From: Chloroflexota bacterium | Lineage (GTDB): Bacteria > Chloroflexota > UBA11872 | DNA length: 64,000 nt | Direction: 5' to 3' | Assembly: GCA_026707285.1 (NCBI GenBank) | Contig: JAPOXD010000023.1 | Span: 215,012 to 279,011 of the forward strand | Shown here: positions 8,600 to 17,778 of the stretch, in pieces | Numbering within the stretch: the first letter of the stretch is position 1 | How the letters are laid out: each line of letters starts with the position of its first letter | Made by a program: the position numbers and the translations under genes | Notes under the pieces: generated by a model | Database searches by the model: none | Told to the model about the DNA's origin: nothing | Seen by the model: only the letters and a program-made list of their open reading frames with translations

Positions 8600-9370
8600 C
8601 TACGCCTGCGCCATCACCCGCTTCAGAATCTCGAAGCTCCGGATCATCGCGTCGCGGGGGTCCGGCAGCTTCGGGTTCATCTCGATCGAAATCTGCCCGT
8701 CGTAGCCGTGCCGCCGCAGCGCGCGCACGGCGTCCACCAAGTCCTGCTCCTGCTGCAGCCCGTCCAGCAGCGCCATGTGATCGTCCAGCTCGCCGCGATT
8801 GTCGTCGAAGTGGACGAACGTCATCAGGTCGCCCAGCGCCGCCACGGCGTCCGGCACGCTCTCGCGGCTGATCTGGGCGTGGCCGATATCCAGCAGCACG
8901 TACAGGTTGGGATGCGCCACGTCCTCGACGAAGGCCAGCGTCTCCGCCACGCTCGGCAGCGCGTAGCCGGGAAAGTGCTCGATGCCGAACTTGATGCCCA
9001 GGCGCGCGGATTCCTCGGTGAGCGCCACCACGGCCTCGCGGTAGCGCGCCCGCGACGCCGGATCTACCGCCGACGCCGCCGCCGGCGGCAGGTAGACGAA
9101 CTCGGCATTCAGCTCCGCCGCCTCGGCCAGACCCGCGCGCATGTGATCCAACGCCGCGGTCCGCGCCGCGTCATCGGCGGCCTCCAGCGCCGCGCCCTCG
9201 GGCAGCAGGTGCGCGATCGCCACGCTGGCCACCGGCAAGCCGCTGGCCGCGTCCCAACCGGCGGCGAACCCCGGGTCCACGTCGATCGCCTCGAAGCCCG
9301 CCTCCTTGGCCCAGGCCGCGGCCTCGTGGGGGTCTTCGGGCAAGGACCACAAGCAGGCGCCGATCCGCAT
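8600..9370 (-). CDS. Sugar phosphate isomerase/epimerase family (xylose isomerase-like TIM barrel)
   Basis: A 256-residue AP-endonuclease-2-like TIM barrel. Metal-binding positions can be read in order: Glu in KFGIEHFPG, Asp/His in VLLDIGHAQIS, His/Asp in TFVHFDDNRGELDDHM, and Glu in GQISIEMNP. The DIGHA and HFDDNRGE pattern is typical of sugar epimerases and inosose dehydratase/isomerase relatives acting on ketoses or cyclitols. It lies 39 bases after the cupin protein on the same strand, at the end of a run SDR epimerase - cupin - isomerase. The substrate is unknown; the run suggests catabolism of an uncommon sugar or sugar acid. Confidence 0.85.
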   Translation of the reverse strand: MRIGACLWSLPEDPHEAAAWAKEAGFEAIDVDPGFAAGWDAASGLPVASVAIAHLLPEGAALEAADDAARTAALDHMRAGLAEAAELNAEFVYLPPAAASAVDPASRARYREAVVALTEESARLGIKFGIEHFPGYALPSVAETLAFVEDVAHPNLYVLLDIGHAQISRESVPDAVAALGDLMTFVHFDDNRGELDDHMALLDGLQQEQDLVDAVRALRRHGYDGQISIEMNPKLPDPRDAMIRSFEILKRVMAQA

Positions 9371-9409
9371 TTCGAGCTCCTTCGGCAGGTGCGACGTTTC
9401 GCGGGCGTG

Positions 9410-10576
9410 TCAGTCGGCTTGGAGCGAGGCCTCGAGCAGGAGGCACGCGCCATCTAGCGCGCGCAGGGTAGCGCGTAGACCGGCGGGGATGCCCACGTGG
9501 TCCCGCGGACCGAGCTCGATCGAAACCCCGGCCATAGCGAGATTCAGGCGGCCCTCGCGCACCGAGAGGATGTGGAACTCGTCGAAGCCGAGCGACATTG
9601 CCTCCTCGCCCACGTGCATGGCCGCCAGCTCCAGGCCGCCGGTGGCCGGACGGGCCGTCCGCTCGGCGTCGATGAGCACCCGGCGCTCGCCGGCCGGCCC
9701 CTGCCGCAGCGCCGCCAGCGCCGGCTCGAGGTGAACGGAGCGGTTCATGCCCGCCGACTCGAGCGGCGTCTCCGGCCAGTCGTGCGTGGGCGACGGCCGC
9801 GGCTCGACGTCGAAGAACACGCCCCACCCATCCAGCGTCCGCGAGCCAAACACGAACGGCACGAAGTGGTCGTGGCCGCTCAGGTTGTCGAACCCGTGGT
9901 CCAGCAGCGGCGGAATCGGCATGGCGTACGGCGCGGTCACCGTCGCGGCACGTCCGTCGAGCAGCGTTCGCCCGTGCACGCCCTCGTATCCCAGGTGAAT
10001 CTCCACTTGCAGCGCGTGCCGGTGTGTCGTCGCGCCCCCGCTGGCCGCCGTCACGAAGGCGGAGTTCCACGAGATGTGGTCGCCGTAGACCAGCGGCACG
10101 ATCACGACCTCGATGCCCGGCACCTTGTAGCTCGCCTGCTCGGGCAGGTCGTCGTCGCGCATGGGCACGATGCCGTCGGACGTGCGAATCGCATCGATCA
10201 CGGCCTGAAACCGATCCCGTATACCGTGCGCCGCCGCCGGCGCCTCGGGACCTGACAGCGCGGCTTGAACCTCGTCGCTCCAGGCGTGATACCAGGCCAG
10301 CGTCGGCGCCGCGGCGCGCAGGTCGGCCGGCACGGGACGCATCGCCAGCGCCTGCAAGTCGCGCAACCGGCGCTGCGCCGCTCGCACGCCTGGCGCGTCA
10401 CTGAACGGGTCCAGCGCCAGGCGCGTGGCGTGGAATGCCCCAACCGTCTGCGTGCGATAGGCATAGGCGTAGAGGCGCGCCAGATCGATGTCGGACTGCG
10501 TGAGTTCCGAAACGTCCCGGCGACCGTCGATCGCCGCTTGCGCCAGCGCCGCCAGGTCGCGATAGCGAGAGTTCAT
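9410..10576 (-). CDS. Cupin-fold protein of unknown function
   Basis: A 388-residue protein without a family I can name. The N-terminal 120 residues are helical. The middle contains a cupin-like beta segment with metal-ligand candidates (GGATTHRHALQVEIHLGYEG, about 183-202, then PPLLDHGFDN and GHDHFVPFVFG). A second cupin-like barrel occupies the C-terminus (HVGEEAMSLGFDEFHILSV, ending GPRDHVGIPAGLRATL). This suggests a bicupin isomerase, dioxygenase or binding protein for a carbohydrate. It is flanked on the same strand by an SDR epimerase (22 bases upstream) and a TIM-barrel isomerase (39 bases downstream), which supports a role in the same pathway. Confidence 0.65.
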   Translation of the reverse strand: MNSRYRDLAALAQAAIDGRRDVSELTQSDIDLARLYAYAYRTQTVGAFHATRLALDPFSDAPGVRAAQRRLRDLQALAMRPVPADLRAAAPTLAWYHAWSDEVQAALSGPEAPAAAHGIRDRFQAVIDAIRTSDGIVPMRDDDLPEQASYKVPGIEVVIVPLVYGDHISWNSAFVTAASGGATTHRHALQVEIHLGYEGVHGRTLLDGRAATVTAPYAMPIPPLLDHGFDNLSGHDHFVPFVFGSRTLDGWGVFFDVEPRPSPTHDWPETPLESAGMNRSVHLEPALAALRQGPAGERRVLIDAERTARPATGGLELAAMHVGEEAMSLGFDEFHILSVREGRLNLAMAGVSIELGPRDHVGIPAGLRATLRALDGACLLLEASLQAD

Positions 10577-10598
10577 CGGCGGTTGCGGCGCCTGCGGC

Positions 10599-11540
10599 CT
10601 ACGCCGGCGCGCCGAGGGCGTCCAGGTTCGCGGCGGTCATGCGCTCCAGGTCGAAGCGCGGCTGCCAGCCCCAGTCCGCGCGCGCCGCCGAGTCGTCCAT
10701 GCGCGACGGCCAGCTATCCACGATGTCCGCGCGCACCGGATCGATTTCGAACCGCAGGCGAGCCTCGGGCAGCCGCGCCTGCACCGCGTCCACCATCTCC
10801 TGGACGCTCGGTCCCGCCCCGATGATGTGGTAGACGCGGCGCGAGAGATTGCCCTCGTCGGCGTCGTTGAGGAGCTGCAGCGCGCCCACCACGTCATCCA
10901 CCCAGACGATGGGAACGCGGGTGTTCGGATAGACGTAGAGGTCGTAGGCGCCGTCGCGCACGGCATTGACGAATAGATCGCATACGAAGGCGCTGGCCGC
11001 GCCGCCCGCTGGCGCCGTTGGGGCCACCATGGCGGCCAACCGCACCGCCCGGAAGTCCAGCCCGAATCGCTGGTGGTAATAGACCCCCAGGCGCTCGCCA
11101 AGAACCTTGGTCACGCCGTAGAGACCCGACGGCCACTGCGGCACGTCCTCCGTGATCGGCTCGGGCAAGCCGGCGCCGTAAGTCGCCACCGTGCTCGTGA
11201 ACACCACCCGGCCGATCCCGAACCTGCGCGCCGCCTCCAGGACGTTGCGCGTCCCGTCCACGTTCACACGCCAGGCCAGCTCCGAATCGGTTTCCGCCAG
11301 CCCGGACAGGATCGCCGCGAGATGGAAGATCGAGTCGGGCCGAAACTCCGCCACGACCTCGTCCACCGCCGCCGCGTCCTGGACGCTGCCAATGCGTGCG
11401 TCGACCTGCGCGAAGGCGTCCGACGGCACGACCGGCTCGTTGCTGACGTCCAGCGACAGCACCTCGTCGCCGCGGGCGACCAGCGCCGCCGACAGGCGCG
11501 ACCCAATGCTCCCCGCGCCACCGAAGATCAGTGCCCGCAT
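10599..11540 (-). CDS. NAD-dependent epimerase/dehydratase (extended SDR)
   Basis: A 313-residue extended short-chain dehydrogenase. The NAD-binding motif GGAGSIGSRL is at residues 8-17, Asp of LSLDVSN binds the adenosine ribose, and the catalytic YGVTK (YxxxK) is in place after TSTVATYGAG, where the Thr/Ser of the triad sits. The C-terminal part (VYHIIGAGPSVQEMVDAV, ADWGWQPRFDLERMT) is like uronate dehydrogenase or UDP-sugar epimerase relatives. It starts with ATG at 11540 and is followed after 22 bases by the cupin gene. A free-sugar or sugar-acid substrate seems likelier than a UDP-sugar, from the catabolic neighbours; this is inference. Confidence 0.87.
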   Translation of the reverse strand: MRALIFGGAGSIGSRLSAALVARGDEVLSLDVSNEPVVPSDAFAQVDARIGSVQDAAAVDEVVAEFRPDSIFHLAAILSGLAETDSELAWRVNVDGTRNVLEAARRFGIGRVVFTSTVATYGAGLPEPITEDVPQWPSGLYGVTKVLGERLGVYYHQRFGLDFRAVRLAAMVAPTAPAGGAASAFVCDLFVNAVRDGAYDLYVYPNTRVPIVWVDDVVGALQLLNDADEGNLSRRVYHIIGAGPSVQEMVDAVQARLPEARLRFEIDPVRADIVDSWPSRMDDSAARADWGWQPRFDLERMTAANLDALGAPA

Positions 11541-11565
11541 CGCTCTGCGCCTCTCAGTCGAAACC

Positions 11566-11582
11566 GCCGAACGGCGTTCGGC
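11566..11582. terminator. Hairpin between acetoacetyl-CoA synthetase and epimerase genes
   Basis: GCCGAAC-GGC-GTTCGGC forms a perfect 7-bp stem with a 3-base loop in the 51-base gap. Read on the minus strand it is followed by GGTTTC, a short T tract only. It could be a weak terminator separating the two operons, or an attenuator. Confidence 0.35.
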
Positions 11583-11591
11583 TCATGATAT

Positions 11592-13541
<1,950 letters not shown>

Positions 13542-13546
13542 CTGGC

Positions 13547-15022
13547 TCAAGTGTCCGGCTCCTCGACGGGCGCCCAGCGGCGAGCCCGATCGACGGCGGC
13601 CCGCCATGTCTCCCGTGACACGGCGCCCAGATCGTCGCGCGCCTCGATCACGCGATCGGGCGGACGGTTGCGCCGAATCTCCTCCGCCGTACCCCAGACG
13701 CCCGCCGCCAAACCCGCAAGGAACGCCGCGCCCAGGGCTGTCGTCTCCAGCTGCGCGGGGCGAACCACCGGCCGCCCCGCGACCGCGGCCTGCAACTCCA
13801 GCAGCAGGTCGCTGGCGGCCGCCCCGCCGTCCACCCGCAGCGGCGCATCGCTCGGGTCCATCACGTCGAGGACGTCCGCGATCTGGTGCGCGATGCCTTC
13901 CAGCGCGGCGCGGCAGAGGTGGTCGGCGGTCACCCCCGCCGTCAGTCCCACGATCACGCCGCGCGCCCGCGGGTCCCAGTTGGGCGTGCCCAGACCCGCG
14001 AACGCCGGCACGATCACCGCGCCCGCCGAATCTGGCACGCGCCGCGCGCGCACCTCGCACTCCCGGGCCTGCGCGATGAGCCCCAGGCCGTCGCGCAGCC
14101 ACTGGATCAGCGCGCCGGCCACGAACACGCTGCCCTCCCGGGCGAGGGTCACGCTTCCCGCGCGGCGCCAGGCGACGGTCGTCAGCAGCCCGGCCACCTC
14201 CTCCGGTCGCTCCTCACCGGCGACCTGCAACAGAAATCCGCCCGTCCCATAGGTCACCTTGGTATCGCCCGGTGCATGAGCCAGGTGGCCGAACAACGCC
14301 GCCTGCTGGTCCCCGGCGAGACCGCTGATCGGGATGTCCGCCGGGAGGCCCGCGCCCTCGCGGGTGCGGGCGACCTCACCGGCGGAGTCGACGATCGCCG
14401 GCAGCGCCTCGCGCGGCACGCCGAACAGCTCCAGCAATTCGTCGCACCACGTTTGCGTTGCCAGGTCCATCAGCATCGTGCGCGAGGCGTTCGAGACATC
14501 GGTGACGTGCGCGCCGCCGGTGAGGTTCCACACCACCCAGGCGTCCACCGTGCCCAGCCGCAGGCTGCCGCGCTCCGCCGCCTCGCGCACCGGGCCACGA
14601 TGAGCCAGCATCCACTCATACGCCGTGGCCGAGAAGTAAGGGTCGACGGTCAGCCCTGTCAGCGAAGCAACGCGCGGCCCCCATCCGTCCGCGCGCAGCG
14701 CCTCACAGCGCGGCGCCGTGCGCCGGTCCTGCCACACGATCGCCGGCGCGAGCGGGCGGCCCGAGGCGGCGTCCCAAGCCACTGCCGTCTCGCGTTGATT
14801 GGTGATGCCAATGGCCGCCAGCGGCGGGTCGCCGGCGTCGGCGAGCGCAAGTTGCGCCGCGCGCTGTACGCTACGCCGGATCTCCGCCGCATCCTGCTCG
14901 ACCCAGCCGGGCCGGGGGTGATGGGCGGTGATTGGGACGTGTCCCTGACCCGCCACGGTTGCATCCGGCGCCACGACCAGCGCCGCGGTGCCGCTGGTCC
15001 CCTGGTCGATCGCAAGGATCAC
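13547..15022 (-). CDS. glpK: Glycerol kinase
   Basis: A 491-residue FGGY kinase making glycerol-3-phosphate from glycerol and ATP. Diagnostic segments are AIDQGTSGTAALVV at the N-terminus, ITNQRETAVAWD, VWQDRRT, YGTGGFLLQ, FAGLGTPNWDPRARG and VDGGAAASDLL. All closely match bacterial GlpK, although some erythritol or D-threitol kinases look alike. It starts with ATG at 15022, is followed after 5 bases by the acetoacetate-CoA ligase gene on the same strand, and diverges from the dCTP deaminase gene. No glycerol-3-phosphate dehydrogenase or facilitator is next to it. Confidence 0.9.
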   Translation of the reverse strand: MILAIDQGTSGTAALVVAPDATVAGQGHVPITAHHPRPGWVEQDAAEIRRSVQRAAQLALADAGDPPLAAIGITNQRETAVAWDAASGRPLAPAIVWQDRRTAPRCEALRADGWGPRVASLTGLTVDPYFSATAYEWMLAHRGPVREAAERGSLRLGTVDAWVVWNLTGGAHVTDVSNASRTMLMDLATQTWCDELLELFGVPREALPAIVDSAGEVARTREGAGLPADIPISGLAGDQQAALFGHLAHAPGDTKVTYGTGGFLLQVAGEERPEEVAGLLTTVAWRRAGSVTLAREGSVFVAGALIQWLRDGLGLIAQARECEVRARRVPDSAGAVIVPAFAGLGTPNWDPRARGVIVGLTAGVTADHLCRAALEGIAHQIADVLDVMDPSDAPLRVDGGAAASDLLLELQAAVAGRPVVRPAQLETTALGAAFLAGLAAGVWGTAEEIRRNRPPDRVIEARDDLGAVSRETWRAAVDRARRWAPVEEPDT

Positions 15023-15085
15023 GGCGGTGCCTGAGTCCGAGGGGTCGGGTACGGTAGCATGACGTTCAACAGGGGTTGCGCACGA

Positions 15086-15685
15086 GTGGTTCTCAGCGAT
15101 AGGAGCCTACGCGAGGTCATCGCCTCAGGGCGCCTTCGCATCGAGCCGTTTGACGATGCCGCGGTACAGCCGTCCAGCATCGACCTGCGGCTCGGCACTG
15201 TCATGCGGGTATTCCTGAACCACACCGACACGCACATCGACCCACGCATAGATCAGGAAACGTTAACTGAGCAGGTGTCCATTCGTCCCGGTGAGCCGTT
15301 TGTGCTCCATCCCGGCGAGTTCGTCCTCGGCGGCACCATGGAGCACGTCGCCATGCCGGACGATTTGGTCGGTCGCATCGAAGGCAAGAGCTCGCTCGGA
15401 CGCCTCGGCCTGATGGTGCACAGCACCGCCGGCTACGTTGATCCGGGTTTCCAGGGCAAGTTCACGCTGGAGCTGGCCAACATTGCCACCCTGCCGATCC
15501 TGCTCTGGCCCACCATGAAGATTGGCCAACTCTCCATCATGCACTTGACCACCCCTGCCGAGCGGCCCTACGGATCGCCCGGTCTCGGCAGCAAGTATCA
15601 GGGCCAGCCGGAGTCGACGCCCAGCCGGGCGCATCTGGGATTCTCCGAAGTCCCGAACCACCATGGAGGCAACGAATCAGGATGA
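15086..15685 (+). CDS. dcd: dCTP deaminase, probably the dUMP-forming type
   Basis: A 199-residue trimeric-fold deaminase of pyrimidine deoxynucleotide metabolism. Motifs in order: VQPSSIDLRLG, EGKSSLGRLGL, STAGYVDPGFQGKFTLELAN with the catalytic Glu, and the C-terminal lid SKYQGQPESTPSR. The segment STAGYVDPGF follows the Mycobacterium tuberculosis/Methanocaldococcus bifunctional form (TAG-ID/VD) rather than the E. coli TAHRIDPG, suggesting direct dCTP to dUMP conversion; that is inference. An ATG at 15059 is in frame, but GTG 15086 gives the usual VVLSDRSL N-terminus and has AGGGG about 10 bases upstream. Overlaps the NUDIX gene by 4 bases. Confidence 0.9.
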   Translation: MVLSDRSLREVIASGRLRIEPFDDAAVQPSSIDLRLGTVMRVFLNHTDTHIDPRIDQETLTEQVSIRPGEPFVLHPGEFVLGGTMEHVAMPDDLVGRIEGKSSLGRLGLMVHSTAGYVDPGFQGKFTLELANIATLPILLWPTMKIGQLSIMHLTTPAERPYGSPGLGSKYQGQPESTPSRAHLGFSEVPNHHGGNESG

Positions 15686-16167
15686 CCGCCGAACCGCAGC
15701 AACCGTCCGCCGTCAACAACGAAGACGAACCGTATCTGGAATCCTCCGGGGGCGTCGTCTACCGCGTGCGCCGGGGCCGCATCCAGGTGGCGCTGGTGCA
15801 AACACAGCGCGGCGCCTGGGTCCTCCCCAAGGGCGCCGTTGAGCGCGGCGAGGCGCCCGACGACGCCGCCGTGCGCGAAGTCCTGGAAGAGACCGGCATC
15901 GTCAGCGACGTGCAGGAGAACCTCGGCGAGATTCGCTACGAGGTTCGGCCCGACCTCTGGACGGGCTTCGTGCCAAAGATCGTGCACCAGTACCTGCTGC
16001 TGGCGCGCGGCGGCAACATCCGGCCCGACCCGGCCGAACACGTGGAAGCGCGCTGGGTCAGCGTGTCGGACGCCATTCGCATGCTGCATCACGCCAACGA
16101 ACGCACGGTCATGGTGCGCGCCGAGGAAAGTCTGCGGCGGATGGTGCCCGAGGGCGCCACACCCTAG
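15682..16167 (+). CDS. NUDIX hydrolase
   Basis: A 161-residue pyrophosphohydrolase with a complete NUDIX box, GAVERGEAPDDAAVREVLEE followed by TGI (about 51-73), including the REVLEE metal-binding glutamates. The sequence before it (WVLPKG) and the C-terminal EARWVSVSDAIRML resemble Ap4A/diadenosine polyphosphate or (d)NTP-cleaning members. Its start is coupled to dcd through an ATGA overlap, so the pair likely works together in nucleotide pool maintenance. Cytosolic; the exact substrate cannot be told from sequence. Confidence 0.92.
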   Translation: MTAEPQQPSAVNNEDEPYLESSGGVVYRVRRGRIQVALVQTQRGAWVLPKGAVERGEAPDDAAVREVLEETGIVSDVQENLGEIRYEVRPDLWTGFVPKIVHQYLLLARGGNIRPDPAEHVEARWVSVSDAIRMLHHANERTVMVRAEESLRRMVPEGATP

Positions 16168-16179
16168 GAGACGCTCTCG

Positions 16180-17778
16180 CTGCATCGCCGCGACGTCCTC
16201 AAGCTTGGCGCGGCGGCCATTGGAGCGCTCGCCGCCGGTGGGCGGGCGGCCACCCATGCGGGCGCCGTGGGCGGCACGCTCCGGCTGGAGACCAGGACGC
16301 CGGAAACCATCGACCCGGCCATCGTGCGCGACGCGGGCTCCGCCGAATTCTCCATGGAGGTCTTTGCCGGGCTCACGCGCATCAACGCCGACTTGCGCCC
16401 CGAGCCGGCCCTCGCGCGTGATTGGGAGGTCAGCGACGACGGGCACACCTATCGCTTCGAGCTCCGCGACGGTCTCCGGTTTCACGACGGGCGGCCGCTC
16501 ACCGCCGACGACGTGCGCTGGTCGTGGGAGCGCGCGCTCCATCCCGCCACGGAATCGCCCACGGCCAGCGTCATGCTGGGAAACATCGAAGGCGCCGACG
16601 CGCTGCGCAATGGTGACACCGACGCCTTGAGCGGCGTGCGCGTGCTCGGCGACCGGTTGCTCGACGTGCGCCTGGTGCAACGCGCCGCCTACTTTCCGGC
16701 GTTGGTCGCGCAGGCGCCCAGCCTCGTCGTCGATCGTGCGAATGCTGCCGAGGGACCGGACTGGTCGTTGCGTCCCAATGGCTCGGGGCCTTACCGGCTC
16801 ACCTCGTTTAGCCCGCGGTCGGAGGTCGTGCTGGAGTCCGCGCCGACCTACCACCCGCGGCAATCGGGCCCGGCGATCGTCCGCTTTACCGAGCTCGACC
16901 CGGGCGAATCGCTGCTCCGCTACGAGCAAGACCAGTTGGACATCGTCCGCGTCGGCGGCTCCAACATCGATCGTTTCTCGGACCCGCGCGAGCCGCGCGC
17001 GGCCGAGCTGCGTCGAGCGCCGGAGCTCGCGCTGACGTTCCTCGGGTTCAATTCGTCGCGGCCGCCGTTCGACGATCCCCATGCCCGCCGCGCCTTCGCC
17101 CATGCCATCGACCGTCCGCGCATCAATCGCGTGAGCCTGAGGGGCCACCACACCGAGGCGCGCGGCATCCTGCCGCCCGGCATGGCCGGATACCGCGCGG
17201 ACTATGCGGGCCTGCCGTTCGATCTCGACGCCGCGCGGCGGGAGCTCCGGCTCTCGCGGCACGGGCCCATCGAGGACTGGCCCGAGCTCGTCGTGGCCAC
17301 GTCGGGGTCCGGCCTGACGGCAGGACCGGTCACCCGCGCCATCGTGGAACCGTGGCGGGATCAGCTGGGCGTCGACATTTCGGTCGAGCAACTCGACTTT
17401 CTCGACTACCTGGATCTCCTGGACACGTTCACCACCGCCGACAGCCCGCGACACCTCTTTCTGTCGAGCTGGATCGCCGACTTTCCCGATCCCTTCAACT
17501 TCCTGGACATGCTGTTCGGGTCGAAGCGCCCGAACAACTACGGCGGATTCAACGACGGCTTCGTGGACCTGCTGCTCGAGTTGGCGAGCAGCGAGCCCCG
17601 GCACGAGCGACGCCTGGCGCTCTATCGGCTGGTGGAGTCGCGCATTGTGGAACGCGGCGGCGGCGTTCCCCTCTACCACCGCGTGTCGCACGTGCTCGTG
17701 CAACCATGGGTGACGCAGTACCCCGGACAACCCGTGGTGCGTGAATGGCTCACCGACGTTGAGATCGAGCCCCGCTAG
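16180..17778 (+). CDS. ABC transporter solute-binding protein, family 5 (peptide/nickel type), Tat signal
   Basis: A 532-residue extracytoplasmic binding protein of the oligopeptide/dipeptide class. The mature part begins near GGTLRLETRTPETIDPAI and has the family segments YRFELRDGLRFHDGRPLTADDVRWSWERAL and YRLTSFSPRSEVVL. Canonical start codons occur only from GTG 16267, which would remove the signal. Reading the same frame upstream gives a twin-arginine signal, LHRRDVLKLGAAAIG, preceded by CTG at 16180 with GGAG nine bases before it, directly after the NUDIX stop. I therefore place the start at CTG 16180. No permease or ATPase gene is adjacent. It overlaps the next binding protein gene by 38 bases. 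Confidence 0.85.
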   Translation: MHRRDVLKLGAAAIGALAAGGRAATHAGAVGGTLRLETRTPETIDPAIVRDAGSAEFSMEVFAGLTRINADLRPEPALARDWEVSDDGHTYRFELRDGLRFHDGRPLTADDVRWSWERALHPATESPTASVMLGNIEGADALRNGDTDALSGVRVLGDRLLDVRLVQRAAYFPALVAQAPSLVVDRANAAEGPDWSLRPNGSGPYRLTSFSPRSEVVLESAPTYHPRQSGPAIVRFTELDPGESLLRYEQDQLDIVRVGGSNIDRFSDPREPRAAELRRAPELALTFLGFNSSRPPFDDPHARRAFAHAIDRPRINRVSLRGHHTEARGILPPGMAGYRADYAGLPFDLDAARRELRLSRHGPIEDWPELVVATSGSGLTAGPVTRAIVEPWRDQLGVDISVEQLDFLDYLDLLDTFTTADSPRHLFLSSWIADFPDPFNFLDMLFGSKRPNNYGGFNDGFVDLLLELASSEPRHERRLALYRLVESRIVERGGGVPLYHRVSHVLVQPWVTQYPGQPVVREWLTDVEIEPR

